Source: Conchocele bisecta (Eukaryota > Mollusca > Bivalvia > Lucinida > Thyasiridae). Taken from it: DNA of 64,000 bases. Positions 1-10,114 of this stretch are shown piece after piece. Below the pieces are notes generated by a model, which was not told the DNA's origin, did not search any database, and worked only from the letters and a program-made list of their open reading frames with translations. The position numbers were made by a program, and so were the translations under genes. How positions within the stretch are numbered: position 1 is the stretch's first letter; each line of letters begins with the position of its first letter. The stretch lies in the NCBI GenBank assembly GCA_029237695.1, contig CM055275.1:3598160-3662159 (forward strand), read 5' to 3'.

Positions 1-682
1 ATGTAAAATGGTTATTGCAAATTCAGTGGGTGGAGAATATATAGTTAAAACTACTTTGTTTTAACATTGCAATATATATTGTGAACACGTGTAAGTACAA
101 TTACCATTAATACAATTAATCGACACCGAGAGAGAGTTGCATAGTGAGACAGATAGCGTAGTTATTACCATCACCAAGTAAATTAAGTAAATGCGAAGCG
201 GACGGATAGACGGACGAACACTATAACACACTGTATCTGAAGTGTACACGGATATTGTCTAAGTAGTTGCATATGCATATTTAAACAATTTATAAGTAAG
301 TGACAGTGCATAACATAAATGAAATTCATTATATGTAAAATTCCCATTGTAAAATGTGTGGGGTGGGGAATGGTGAAAAATACTTTGTTTTTAACATTGT
401 ATCATAGACTGCAGACATCAGGTAATCGGCATATATGCAATTAACATGTCTAATGAACACAACTAGGTACCGTTGACAAAAAGAAAATACAAAAGTACCA
501 TACTTTTATGGAGTTATTAAGGTAGGTGCTTTGGCATTGAAATTCAGTTGGTGGGGTAATAAAACGAGCAAAATTCTTCATCAGAATTAGCAGATATTAT
601 TCAGTTGAACATTACTCCATTGTACATGTTGAATAGTTATGAACACATCAGAAAGCATACAAAACTGTCGTATCAGTTGTTT
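1..682. other. AT-rich sequence with no gene
   Basis: I see no convincing coding sequence. A weakly conserved motif (AAATTCAGT-like start, then GTGGGGT and ACTTTGTTTTTAACATTG) recurs near 20-75, 330-400 and 540-560, suggesting diverged local duplications. The last four bases (683-686, CTAG) are the left target-site duplication of the adjacent Gypsy element. Confidence 0.5.
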
Positions 683-686
683 CTAG

Positions 687-1049
687 TGTGACGAACCGTA
701 ACGGGGGCGAGTTGGACAGACCGTAAATACCTGGAATTGTGTGCTCCCAGCTCGTCACCTCCTTATTATGCAGCCTATAGTATTAGTTAACCCTTTCAAC
801 CCTAAGGAACTGGAATGGACTGTGATATGTTAATTTTGCAACCAATCCAATCATCGCAAAATGATTTTCAGACTATTCCATTTATAAAAAGGGGGTCTTT
901 TTTTTGTGCACAAAAATAAGAAAATTACTTTCAAACAGTGCAGATCCGGATGAGACGGCTCGTTACGAGCCGGCTCATCTGGATCTGCACTGTTTGCATA
1001 AACCGATATAGCGGCCTTTCGGGTTCAAAGGGTTAAAAAGAAAGATGTT
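687..1049 (+). repeat. Truncated 5' LTR of the Gypsy element
   Basis: It is nearly identical to 4505-4851, apart from about 18 bases around the left MITE border (present here, missing in the 3' copy) and small indels. The match stops after GATGTTTTG. Beyond that point the 3' LTR continues as LTR while this copy continues as RT coding, which marks the deletion junction. Confidence 0.85.
787..1036. mobile_element. piggyBac-like TTAA MITE in the 5' LTR
   Basis: The inverted ends CCCTTTCAACCC and GGGTTCAAAGGG are bounded on both sides by TTAA, the piggyBac-type target duplication. The interior carries a strong hairpin at about 942-995 (GTGCAGATCCGGATGAGACG with its complement). The same element is in the 3' LTR, so it inserted before the retrotransposon last moved. 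Related copies are at 40501-40710 and 44230-44379. Confidence 0.85.
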
Positions 1050-1800
1050 TTGCTGTGACTTTAGAGCCTTGAACAAATCAACGGTGAAGGACTCCTACCC
1101 TATACCAAATATATAAGAGGCTTTGGAATCACTATCGGAAGCGAAATGGTATTCTGTGTTGGACCTCTGCGCTGGATATTGGCAGGTCGAATTGAGGGAA
1201 GAGGCGAAGGAAAAGTCAGCTTTCACAGTGCGCAGTGGCCTATATCAGTGGCGAGTAATGCCTATGGGATTGACAGGGGCAGCACCAACATTTGAACGTC
1301 TAATGGAACGCATCTTTAAAGGATTATGCTGGAAAATTATGTTGATCTACTTAGACGATATTATTGTATATGGGAGTACATTTGTGGAAGAAGTAGAAAG
1401 GTTAAAACAGGTGTTTCAGAAACTTAGAGAAGCTGGTTTGAAGGTGAAAGGAAAGAAATGTCATTTGTTCCAGAAGAAAGTGAAATATCTAGGGCATGTA
1501 GTCAGTGAAGCAGGAGTACAAGCAGATCCGGAGAAAATAGAAGCAGTACGCAGTTGGAAGCAGCCTAGTTGTGCCAGTGAGGTGCGGAGTTTTGTGGGTT
1601 TAGCATCATATTACAGGCGTTTTATCCAGAGGTTTGCAGAAATCGCCAGGCCACTTCATAGACTAACATAGAAAGATGCAGTATTTAAATGGACCCCACA
1701 GTGTCAAGCAGCATTCGAGACATTAAAGAATAAGTTGATTAGTACGCCAATTCTTGCGTACCCACGTCAGGAAGGCCTGTATATACTGGACTGTGACGCG
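1050..1800 (+). pseudogene. Gypsy reverse transcriptase, 5'-truncated and interrupted
   Basis: The fragment enters at the conserved RT segment read as DFRALNKSTVKDSYPIPNI and runs through AKWYSVLDLCAGYWQVEL, a hallmark of Ty3/Gypsy RT. The catalytic YLDD box is intact (codons 1348-1359, in LIYLDDIIVYG), and the thumb region YLGHVVSEAG and VRSFVGLASYYRRFI follows. A TAA at 1114-1116 and a TAG at 1669-1671 interrupt the frame. A frameshift near 1798 follows LYILDCDA, just where RNase H should begin. N-terminal RT, protease and gag are absent because of the LTR-RT deletion junction. It is not functional. Confidence 0.93.
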
Positions 1801-2269
1801 TGCTGTACTGAGTCAGGAACAAGACGGAAAGGAGAAGGTTATAGGCTATGCAAGCAAAGCATTGTCCAAGGCTGAGAAGCGTTATTGCGTCACTAGGCGG
1901 GAACTGTTGGCTATTGTTACGTTTGTCAAACAGTATAGACCATATTTGTATGGAGTTATCGTGCGGATCAGAACTGATCATGCAGCTTTGAAGTATTGCC
2001 TTCAGTTCAAGAATCCGGAGGGCCAGTTAGCTAGATGGTTGGAGACCCTGAGTGAGTACAATTTTACGATCGAACACCGTGTGAGAAAGTGGCATCAACA
2101 TGCCGATAGCTTGAGCCGCAAGGAATGTACACATTGTGGCAGAATGGAGGAAGTAGACCAGTCAAACGGCCAAGTTAGGTGGATTAGGAAGATAGAGGTA
2201 TATATTGCTCAGTGGGAACGTATCGCTTTAAGAGGAGGGGTGTTGTATAGGAAATGGGAAGATAGCTGA
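1801..2269 (+). pseudogene. Gypsy RNase H domain and linker
   Basis: After the frameshift the reading continues with KEKVIGYASKALSKAEKRYC and RRELLAIVTFVKQYRPYLYG, then RTDHAALKYCLQFKNPEGQL, and ends in the HQHADSLSR motif typical of the Gypsy RNase H C-terminus. The first strand of the domain is damaged by the frameshift. A TGA at 2267-2269 interrupts the linker to integrase. The frame matches the downstream integrase, as expected for one pol polyprotein. Confidence 0.9.
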
Positions 2270-3360
2270 AGCAGCGAGATTAGATGGCAGCTGATAGTCC
2301 CCAAGACGTATCAAAAAACAACATGGGATTTGTTGCATACGGCAGATACAGCGGGACATTTAGGTCTATTTAAAACGCGGAAGAAAATTGCTGACCGATA
2401 GTATTGGCACGGGTGGTCCAGTCATGTTCGTAGTTGGAGCAGACAGTAACGAAGATGTGGAGCTAGAAGTAGGCCCAGACCGAGTCATAAGGCTGAATTC
2501 AAACAGTATATTGTGGGAGCACCATTCGAGCGATGTGCAGTCGACGTGTTAGGGCCATTACCCGAGACAGACAGGGGCAACGAATTAATACTGGTGGTTG
2601 GTTGTTACTTTACTAAATGGATGGATACTATACCTATACCGGATCAGACAACAGTTACCGTAGCAACCAAATTGGTGGGGGAAGTTATTTGCCGATATGG
2701 TGTTATGTCCGAACTTCACAGTGACCATGGTCGTAATTTTGAATCAGCAGTTTTTAAAGAGGTATGTAGACTACTAGGCATAGCAAAAACCCGATGTACA
2801 CCGTTCAACCCAAAGTCAGACGGGTTAGTGGAGCGATTCAATAGAACTATGGTGGATATGGTGTCCAAGCTGATCTTTCCTCACCAGAACCAAAGTGATT
2901 GGGATCAGAAGCTGCCATACGCGCTGATGGCCTACAGAAGTTCAGTACAGGAATATACAGGAGAGACACCGAGTATGCTGATGTTAGGCCGAGAGCTACG
3001 CTTACCAGACGACATACTCATAGGACAGCCACCAGTTGTAGAAGAGGCCAGACAAGAAACATGTTTTGCTGAGAATTTGCGGGACCGAATGCAGTATGCA
3101 GGAAACAAGGCTAGAGAGAATCTCCAGTTAGCCGCCGACCGACAAAAGCAGTGCTACAACCGTGATGTAGACTGGGTGAAGCTGAAAGAGGGAGAGCTGG
3201 TGTGGTACTACAACCAAACCTCGGTTAGGGGACAGTCCGTGAAGCTACAGTGTCGGTGGGAGATTGTCGGATGTAACATACAAAATTGGTAACAATAAAG
3301 ATTACAAAGATAAAATCTTTCATTTCAATTTATTGAAGCGGTACTGTGGGGTAGAGCCAG
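2270..3360 (+). pseudogene. Gypsy integrase, DDE triad retained but frame broken
   Basis: The zinc-binding region is recognisable (TAGHLGLFKTRKKIADR) but damaged: stops fall at 2399-2401 and 2447-2449, and part of the second Cys pair is lost. The catalytic core is open from about 2453. First Asp is in CAVDVLGPLP (codon 2543-2545), second Asp in LHSDHGRNFES, and Glu in GLVERFNRT, 35 residues after the second Asp, so D,D-35-E is intact. The C-terminal module (ELVWYY, then VTYKIGN and HFNLLKRYC) is split by a frameshift near 3255. The family function is insertion of element cDNA into the host genome; this copy is dead because of the breaks. Confidence 0.92.
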
Positions 3361-3537
3361 AAAATTGGCGAAGATCGAGTTAGACAGGTGTGAAGAATGG
3401 CGGTACTGTAGCGGCGAGGCAGGTTACTCCATCCCAGTTTCTTAGTCCCAGTTCCTTGACCATATAGCAGTATTATTTTATTTTGGCTGACGTTTTAGGA
3501 CTACTGGTTTCAACATGTTGTCATTTGTTGTAATGCT

Positions 3538-3978
3538 GTGAAGTACAGAGTGAATTTACCTTATGGAGGAGGAGCGATAATACGTATAAATGTACTATGG
3601 GTTAAGACATGCGTCAATGGTGTATTTCCAGGAGCCGAGTCTGGTTTCCGCTGCACGGAGGCAGGTTGTCGGGCCGAGTTCAAGCACGTCAGTAACCGCA
3701 AGCGGCACAAGGGGGTTCACAGGCGCAGGCGGGACCGATACGACTGTGGTGAGTGTACGACAAATTATAGTAGAGCAGATGATTTGCGGCGTCACGAGCG
3801 CAGAAGTCATGGCCATGGGCGCAGATCAAAGGCGGTGGAGGTGCTGGAGAGGCCAGCGGATGAGCCAAAACTGTCGGATAGGGACATTAAGGAGGGGATG
3901 GAGGCGGCAGAGACATTAGAGGCCGACGTGCCTACAGACATTGAGGGGGCTCTAAGTGGGAGTCGACAGGCAATATAA
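3538..3978 (+). CDS. Additional Gypsy ORF with two C2H2 zinc fingers
   Basis: It lies between integrase and the 3' LTR, where canonical Ty3/Gypsy elements have nothing or an envelope gene. Two C2H2 fingers are visible: FRCTEAGC...H-x3-H (C-x4-C-x12-H-x3-H) and YDCGEC...H-x4-H (C-x2-C-x12-H-x4-H), separated by a basic linker GVHRRRRDRY. An acidic tail follows. No membrane segment or signal peptide is seen, so it is not an envelope. A possible acceptor (TGTATTTCCAG, exon from 3632) would fit expression from a spliced RNA; the true start is unknown. The frame ends early at 3976-3978 inside a tandem duplication. DNA or RNA binding is inferred from the fingers only. Confidence 0.75.
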   Translation: MKYRVNLPYGGGAIIRINVLWVKTCVNGVFPGAESGFRCTEAGCRAEFKHVSNRKRHKGVHRRRRDRYDCGECTTNYSRADDLRRHERRSHGHGRRSKAVEVLERPADEPKLSDRDIKEGMEAAETLEADVPTDIEGALSGSRQAI

Positions 3979-4037
3979 AGGCCCCTACAGATATTGAGGG
4001 GGCTCTAAGTGGGAGTCGACAGGCAATAGTAAAGGCC
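3931..4037 (+). repeat. 53/54-bp tandem duplication inside the zinc-finger ORF
   Basis: CCTACAGACATTGAGGGGGC starts copy 1 at 3931 and an almost identical copy at 3984. Copy 2 has one extra G (CAATAGTAAAG against CAATATAAAG in copy 1). The missing base in copy 1 creates the stop that ends the upstream ORF, while copy 2 reads on into the downstream acidic segment. Confidence 0.88.
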
Positions 4038-4316
4038 CCTACTAAAGACCTGAAAAGAATCCCAAGGCAGGTCTTGGAGGCAGAGAGCAGTGGGGCGGAA
4101 TCAGAAGATACAACAGATTCGAGCAGTAGTGAGGATGGGGACTTTCAAAAGAAATTGTCATATGACCCTTCGTGTCTTTTGAGATTGAAATACGTGAAAT
4201 CGGTGGTGGTCAAAGAAACGTTTTTATCCGGGGAATTACAAACTCGGGAAATTATAATAAGTAATTTCCCAAGGCTGTATATTCGATTAACGAGTACTTA
4301 TTATAGCGATACATAG
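4038..4316 (+). pseudogene. 3' part of the zinc-finger ORF, separated by frameshift
   Basis: An open stretch continues the zinc-finger ORF in sense after the duplication. It has an acidic Ser-rich segment (EDTTDSSSSEDGD), a short basic/hydrophobic part (LRLKYVKSVVV), and ends at TAG 4314-4316. It does not resemble a known domain to me. It is read as the C-terminus of the additional ORF because of its position, composition and frame relation. Confidence 0.55.
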
Positions 4317-4587
4317 ATATTTATTTATAAATGTATCTTGTATTGTACTTGATACATTTTGAACTCATATTGAGTTGTTATAAACTTGGGCCAAAGTACA
4401 TGTATCATTATATTAATAATATCATGTCATCGTTCTTTAAGCTGTCTTCCTGTTAATTTTATCCTATCCTGATCCAGGAGTATCAGATTTCTAGTCGAGG
4501 ACAATGTGACGAACCGTAACGGGGGCGAGTTGGACCGTTAATACCTGGAATGGGGTGCTCCCAACTCGTCACCTCCTTATTATGCAG

Positions 4588-4832
4588 CCTTTCAACCCTA
4601 AGGAACTGGAATGGACTGTGATATGTTAATTTTGCAACCAATCCAATCATCGCAAAATGATTTTCAGACTATTCCATTTATAAAAAGGGGGTCTTTTTTT
4701 TGTGCACAAAAATAAGAAAATTACTTTCAAACAGTGCAGATCCGGATGAGACGGCTCGTTAAGAGCCGGCTCATCTGGATCTGCACTGTTTGCATAAACC
4801 GATATAGCGGCCTTTCGGGTTCAAAGGGTTAA
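4588..4832. mobile_element. TTAA MITE copy in the 3' LTR
   Basis: Same element as 787-1036. Its left end has lost the TTAA and first CC, because about 18 bases of LTR/MITE border present in the 5' copy are missing here. The right end GGGTTCAAAGGG-TTAA is intact. Confidence 0.82.
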
Positions 4833-5410
4833 CAAGAAAGATGTTTTGTCCTATGGCAGACCCGAGATACAAGACGTAATTTAAGTGTAAAGTGCAGTAT
4901 CACGTACATTTCCCGTTTTATCATGGGCGCATCCATATTGGATCACGGTTCCCGGCAGGAGCAGTCAGTCAGCTTATACTTAGCTGACTGGTCCCCGGCT
5001 GGAGCGAGTGAAGCTACCGTATATATACCAATGCGAGGGTATCCGAGTTTAATCTGGACGAGCAGTCGATACGAAAAGGTACTTGACTTGAAGAAGACCA
5101 GTGTATACCTGGGGCAGTCCTGTTGCGGTGTTGGTGATTAGTGAAGCAGCGAATATATATAGATATACAGTACAAAAGAACTATGCCGAGTAGGTGAACC
5201 TGAGTATATTTTTCCAGTAGTACCGTCAGCCAGAACTCCCGTTTTACCCGCCGGATCATTATTTTATGTGAATTGACATGTAACCCTATTAATATCTAAC
5301 GTGTAAATATTTATTCAGTTAACTAAGTTTGTTGTTGCTTTCTCCAAGTTTGAAAGATATATTTTCTTAAGAACCCTATCCCCCTTTTTCCCTCTACCCG
5401 TCCTTAGCCC

Positions 5411-5718
5411 CAGTAGCCGATTTCAACAACATTGCAAAGTATACTTTTCTAGCAAAGTATACTTTGAGGGAGTAATCATTGATTTTTCCGAAACGCATTA
5501 TTTCATACAGAACTAATGATTGCATATATTTGATGATTACAACTATGCAGAATTAATATACTGAATGTATTACATTATCACAGCCAAAATGGCTGTGATA
5601 ATGTAATAAATTCAGTATAGTAAAAAATAATAAATTTATATTAAAATTTAAAATTTCTCCCTCAAAGTATACTTTGCTAGAAAAGTATACTTTGCAATGT
5701 TGGTGAAATAGGCTACTG
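5411..5718. mobile_element. Hairpin MITE family A, copy 1
   Basis: The terminal inverted repeats are about 60 bp (CAGTAGCCGATTTC...AACATTGCAAAGTATACTTT...GAGGGAG and complement), with a central perfect hairpin at about 5565-5610 around CACAGCCAAAATGGCTGTG. No coding capacity. The family has about ten copies in the window: 10308, 10571, 18818, 26785, 30669, 36763, 43485, 45460 and 51385. Confidence 0.9.
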
Positions 5719-5798
5719 GTCTACGGCTCGTCGGTTTCCCCGGAGCCTCAGGTTGAGGAGGCCGCAGGTTTCATACGGGAAGATAACCGTTACACTAG

Positions 5799-6137
5799 TG
5801 ATAAAAAACATTCGAATTTCCATCAAATATTGATTTTATTGAGAAAAAAAAATATTAACATATATTCAATATAATTTTAAAATATGTTGCCTCGTTATGC
5901 AGGCGTCATTCAGTAACGCCACGTGGCTCCGCTTGACCAATGGCACGTCACTGAAAGCAGTTAAATTTGGTATTCGCTGTTTAAAATTAAGTTTATCTAC
6001 TAAGTTTCTCTTTTGCAGATGCACATTTGCATTTTATTAATGTCGTTGTTCTCGTTTTCCGACATCCTGGGAAAAAGCTAAAACTAATCATGTTAGCTAT
6101 TTCAAAGAGTGTCTGAAAACGTAAAAAAGGCACAAGT
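5799..6137. other. Non-coding, diverged hairpin
   Basis: The part from about 5985 to 6125 (GCAGATGCACATTTGCAT, then CCGACATCCTGGGAAAAAGC) matches hairpins at 18110-18250 and 50930-51040, so it is a diverged copy of one MITE family. No gene seen. Confidence 0.5.
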
Positions 6138-8001
6138 ATATGTATATGTATATGGGCCGCGTCATGCGAAAACCGGGCTTAATGACAAAACAATCATTTT
6201 TCACTTTTTTGCATATTCTGAATACCGCATCTTTTAAAAGTCATATACCACAAAAACTATCACTGTATCTCAATTATTTTTCATGTTACATGTATTTTTG
6301 TAACACGTGGTAGAGTCGCAAACGACGTTTTAGCTCAATGACGTCGCAATTACGACGTTAACACTAACGGGCGATTTCAAAGTCAATAAGAACGTTTAAG
6401 TGTAATGGAGTAGTAAACGAATAGGCCTGCCATGTAGGTTGATTTTAAGCAGTGTATGTATAATTGTATACTATTAGTGAATAATTGACAAACGACACGT
6501 AACCTTGGACAAAGTCAACATTATCTTGTGTGTACTTTTTGCACAACTACGAACGCCAAAAATATATGAGCCGCGCCGTGCGAAACCCGCGCTTAATGAC
6601 AACATTTTCAGTTTTTACTTTTTCGCGTATTCTGAATTGTACATCTTTTAAAAGCCATATTCCGCCAAAATTATCAATGTATCCCAATTATGTTTCATTT
6701 TTGAAGTAGTTTTATGACGCGTGGTAAAAACTTATATGACGTTTTAGATCAATGACGTCGAAATTACGACGTTTTTATCAACGGCGTATACATGGGGTGT
6801 TGGTCCGGACAAGTCCTATATATTTGTCATCTTTGATCGCATGTCAACCAAATTTGGATATCTCGTAGCCTGGCCAAGTGTCTCCCATTAGGCCAAGACA
6901 AAGTATGAAAATAATGTTTATGGCTCGTGTTGCAGTTGCTAATGTAACGTTATGTTTTGGATTGCGGCCCAAGTAACGTAATTTCGTATGCATAAGTTTC
7001 AAATAAGGCAATAATAGCGACATCATTTAACATTTCGTATGCGACGACATATTTTAAAGTAGACAGTAGGCCGCTTATAACATTAACTTTGTGATAAAAC
7101 ACGATACCGGGCAGATTTGGTAGCGTGATACCTTATAATTGTCGCCGTGTGTATTTCTTGAGGCACCGCCTGGTCTACATTAGTATGCAGTCAAGTGATA
7201 AACTGATGATTTGATACTACACAAGCACTTTCGACTACAAAAGCAAGTTTATGACCATCACATTTCCAATTAATATGTTGATGCATTTATTTTAAATTCA
7301 ATACAAACCCCGGATATTTATGTCATTATATAGCTGCGTGTCTACCTCCATTTATGATAAAATGAGTGGCATTAAATGGCATATCATTCGCTAAGTACTG
7401 GATATAATTGTTCAAAAGTCTCAATTTACCAAGATAATAGATGGTAATATCGTTGGCATACACTAGGTTTATTTAGGAATCAAAGTGCAGTGTAAGCGAA
7501 GACTTCGCTGATATGTAGCCAGTTAAATTATGAGTTCACCATTTCGAATTCATAAGGACAACCGACGAAAAAGAGTAAAAATGTCAAAGAACGACAGTTA
7601 TGCGACAATGTACAGCGCCTGAAGTATTTCTAAGTCATTGATGCTGCGAGGAACTCGTGCAAGTATCCTTGCTATAATATTTTGTCACGATACCATGGCC
7701 ATAACGTCAAACATGTATTCACGTCCAATGACGTCACAAGTACGTGACGTCAAGTCATGACGTCATAATATGTGTACCGAGGTACAAGGTATCGCGTCTC
7801 ATATTAGTGAAAGTTTCAGTAAGTTATCATGTTCCGTTTTCTGTTCACACTTAATGTTAACTAACACCAGTAAACGTAAATGGGAGGGCAAACTGTGAAC
7901 TTTTACGGCGACGCTAGACAATTTGAAACGTCGTTTTTCCGACGTCGTTTACCGCTTTTCATGACGTTGTCATTAAGCCCGGTTTTCGTATGGCGCTGCC
8001 C

Positions 8002-8036
<35 letters not shown>

Positions 8037-8037
8037 C
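6138..8037. mobile_element. 1.85-kb element with GGGCTTAATGAC inverted ends, flanked by TATATG repeats
   Basis: The left end (6153-6187, AAAACCGGGCTTAATGAC) is the inverted complement of 7968-8002 (GTCATTAAGCCCGGTTTT). Outside both ends lie TATATG runs. A second, diverged copy of the left end starts at about 6567, so the left terminus is duplicated. The interior holds no recognisable protein. It reads as a non-autonomous DNA transposon of unknown superfamily. Confidence 0.65.
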
Positions 8038-8102
8038 AAACGAGGAAACTTAGTAGACGTACCTGTTTTGCACAAAAAAAACAAGAATTTTGATTACCAC
8101 AG

Positions 8103-8329
8103 ACCTTTGCGTGAAGACCAACCTAGAATACCTCAGGATGGAAAAGCTGATCGAGGTGTTGGTAGACCTGATGAAGGAGTTTATGAAGATTTATCAGAAG
8201 CAGGATGACGGTCAGAAGGCGACGCTGACGAAGTCGCTCGTCGACGAGACTATGCCGAAATACATGGGCTTCTACAACAAGCGCATGTGTGAGAACAAGG
8301 ACGGCGATGGTTTCTTTGTCGGGGACGAG
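8103..8329 (+). CDS. Orphan exon of a sigma-type glutathione S-transferase
   Basis: The exon encodes 75 uninterrupted codons of a GST C-terminal helical domain: KTNLEYLRMEKLIEVLVDLM at its start, DETMPKYMGFYNKR in the middle, and ENKDGDGFFVGDE at its end. This is the family's segment just before the (V/L)TWAD helix. It is bounded by an acceptor (TTGATTACCACAG) and a donor (GAG-GTAAGA). It enters in phase 1 and leaves in phase 0. GSTs of this class conjugate glutathione to electrophiles in the cytosol. I found neither the thioredoxin-fold exons upstream nor the TWAD exon downstream within the window. Its left edge is only 66 bp from a transposon. It may be one exon of a long-intron gene or a stranded or captured pseudo-exon. 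Confidence 0.75.
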
Positions 8330-9480
8330 GTAAGATGGTTGGTGTGTATGTATAGCTTAAAGAGCCAATTTTTCGAGTTATGGGTTTTTTTACATGTTTT
8401 TCATACGATTGGTCCGGCGAATCTAATGCGTTCCGCCGCTACCCACCCACATTGTATGTTTGAACAACGGGACATATCATATTTACCTTGTACGGAGAAG
8501 CCCATGTATTTTCAAAGGAATCCAATGACGTATCTGCCCTTGGCGTCCATTTTTAATTCCCGCACTCTGTATCATTGTCCACGCAATAAGTCAAGATCTA
8601 CTCAACCAATCGTAACCAAATTCGGCATACGTGTCCACCACCATAAGACGAGAAGCCCGTTTATTTTCCGATTACTTATCAACCATGTTGGTTTTCAACG
8701 AGTTATCTCCCCTTTTGACTGGCCTTGCCTCGACGGGCATATATTGTGATCTTCGGTACTCTTGTTATATATGTCAACATTATTAATGCGGCAGTCGTCG
8801 GACCTGAAGTCCTAAAGTCGCGCAAAATCGCACACTGCGGAACTCGTGCATATATCCACCGATACTTATTGACGCTATATACATTTTGTGATAGAGCGAT
8901 CACATTTTACACTGTTCTACAAATGGAGACCAGTTTTACGAGAAAACATTGTATCATATGTGTAAGAAATAGTATTCATTTGTAGAAAATTACAGAATAT
9001 CAGACCGTATGTATATATATATTTATACCGCAACCATTGCTCCATGTAGCATAATAAAGGGGGTTGAATAAATGCTGTTTATATCTCAAGCAACCTAATA
9101 TACCTAAAGTAGCCTAATATACATGAAGTGCCGTATTTTGCCTTTATTTATTCACCTTTGACCCCTAATCGCGGCCTCTGATTGGTCAGTCTCAACAGCA
9201 AATTTAAGATGGCGGAGAATTCTAAAAATCAAAATCGCAGTCGATTCAGCTGAATTGTGTCCATTTTTACAGTATATGCGACAACGACACGGACATATAT
9301 ATTATGATTGTAGTGCTTATCATGCTTATTATGACAACTGTGGAGTCTAAAGTCAGCCAATATTGAAGTTCATCGCAAACGAAATCGGATAGTTAATCAG
9401 ATACAATACCGAATCTACCTAGCGTGGCCGCCGCCATTTTGCTTTGACTTGACGTCGCTAGATTTGTGACGTATGGCGTT
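8330..9480. other. Non-coding sequence without recognised gene
   Basis: A few open stretches exist but none resembles a protein. One segment (about 8815-8880, GGAACTCGTGCATATATCCA) resembles 28540-28610 in inverted form, so it is probably transposon-derived. No TWAD-type GST exon was found here. Confidence 0.5.
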
Positions 9481-9627
9481 CAAACAATTAAGTTATGCGG
9501 TATAAATTAAATACATGATTAGCGTCGTGGAGTATAAATATATTCGGTTTCGGCCCGAAAACTTTATAGAGCTGTCTAAGGCTCAACCGAATATATTGTA
9601 TATTCAAAGGCACTAACCATGTATTAT

Positions 9628-9910
9628 AATGCACTCTATAAATATCACGCACTCTGATTGGCTGATGGTCATAGATTACTGGTACATCATTGTTGATGAA
9701 CGGTCGCAAATTATTTCAATATGTATTCCTACGCCAGTAGTAAAGGAGTGCATTAGAAATAGGTTAACCGCATTGTAATTTTGAAATTTTCGGCGTATAT
9801 CAGAAAATAATAGGTCGGAAAACATGTTTAATTAAACAGATTTTCCGACCTATCATTTTCTGATATACGCCGCAAATTTCAAAATTACAATACAGTTAAC
9901 CCTATATTTA
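9628..9910. mobile_element. Half copy of inverted-repeat element family C
   Basis: AATGCACTCTATAAATATCA starts an element whose interior hairpin (about 9770-9905, ATTTTGAAATTTTCGGCGTA against its complement) matches the full copy at 16230-16628. Only one outer arm is present here. Confidence 0.7.
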
Positions 9911-10114
9911 CTATATACAGTGTACATAGCTTATCATCATCGACAATGCAAAACACGACGCTGACGTTTATAAGTCAAGTTTAGCCGGGATTGACGTCGT
10001 TTTGACGTTATCAAAAGTATCACCAACAACGTACACGACGTACGTGGCACAACTTCCGGGTCTTCATTGACGTCAGAATTTGCGGAAATTGTCGGTTTGA
10101 AATCACGTTTGACG

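Larger units (their letters stand above)
687..5794 (+). mobile_element. Ty3/Gypsy LTR retrotransposon, internally deleted and degenerate
   Basis: The element starts TGTGACGAACCG and ends CCGTTACA, and is flanked on both sides by CTAG (683-686 and 5795-5798), read as a 4-bp target-site duplication. The order is truncated 5' LTR, RT, RNase H, integrase, a zinc-finger ORF, and 3' LTR. The first about 360 bp of the LTR is present at both ends (687-1049 and 4505-4851). At the 5' end it runs directly into reverse transcriptase, so the rest of the 5' LTR, the primer-binding site, gag and protease are missing. Two MITEs interrupt the 3' LTR. The copy cannot be autonomous: the polyprotein frame has at least five in-frame stops and two frameshifts. 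Boundaries are well supported by the repeat ends plus CTAG. Confidence 0.88.
4505..5794 (+). repeat. 3' LTR of the Gypsy element, carrying two MITEs
   Basis: It runs from TGTGACGAACCG to CCGTTACA. It contains the TTAA MITE (4588-4828) and a second hairpin MITE (5411-5718). Without both the LTR would be about 0.74 kb. A possible purine tract (GTCGAGGACAA) precedes it. Small open stretches within it have no recognisable product. Confidence 0.82.

Noticed and set aside
61..249. Minus-strand 62-residue frame with a hydrophobic segment
   Set aside because: No splice partner, no conservation pattern and no regulatory context. It is a short chance frame in AT-rich DNA.
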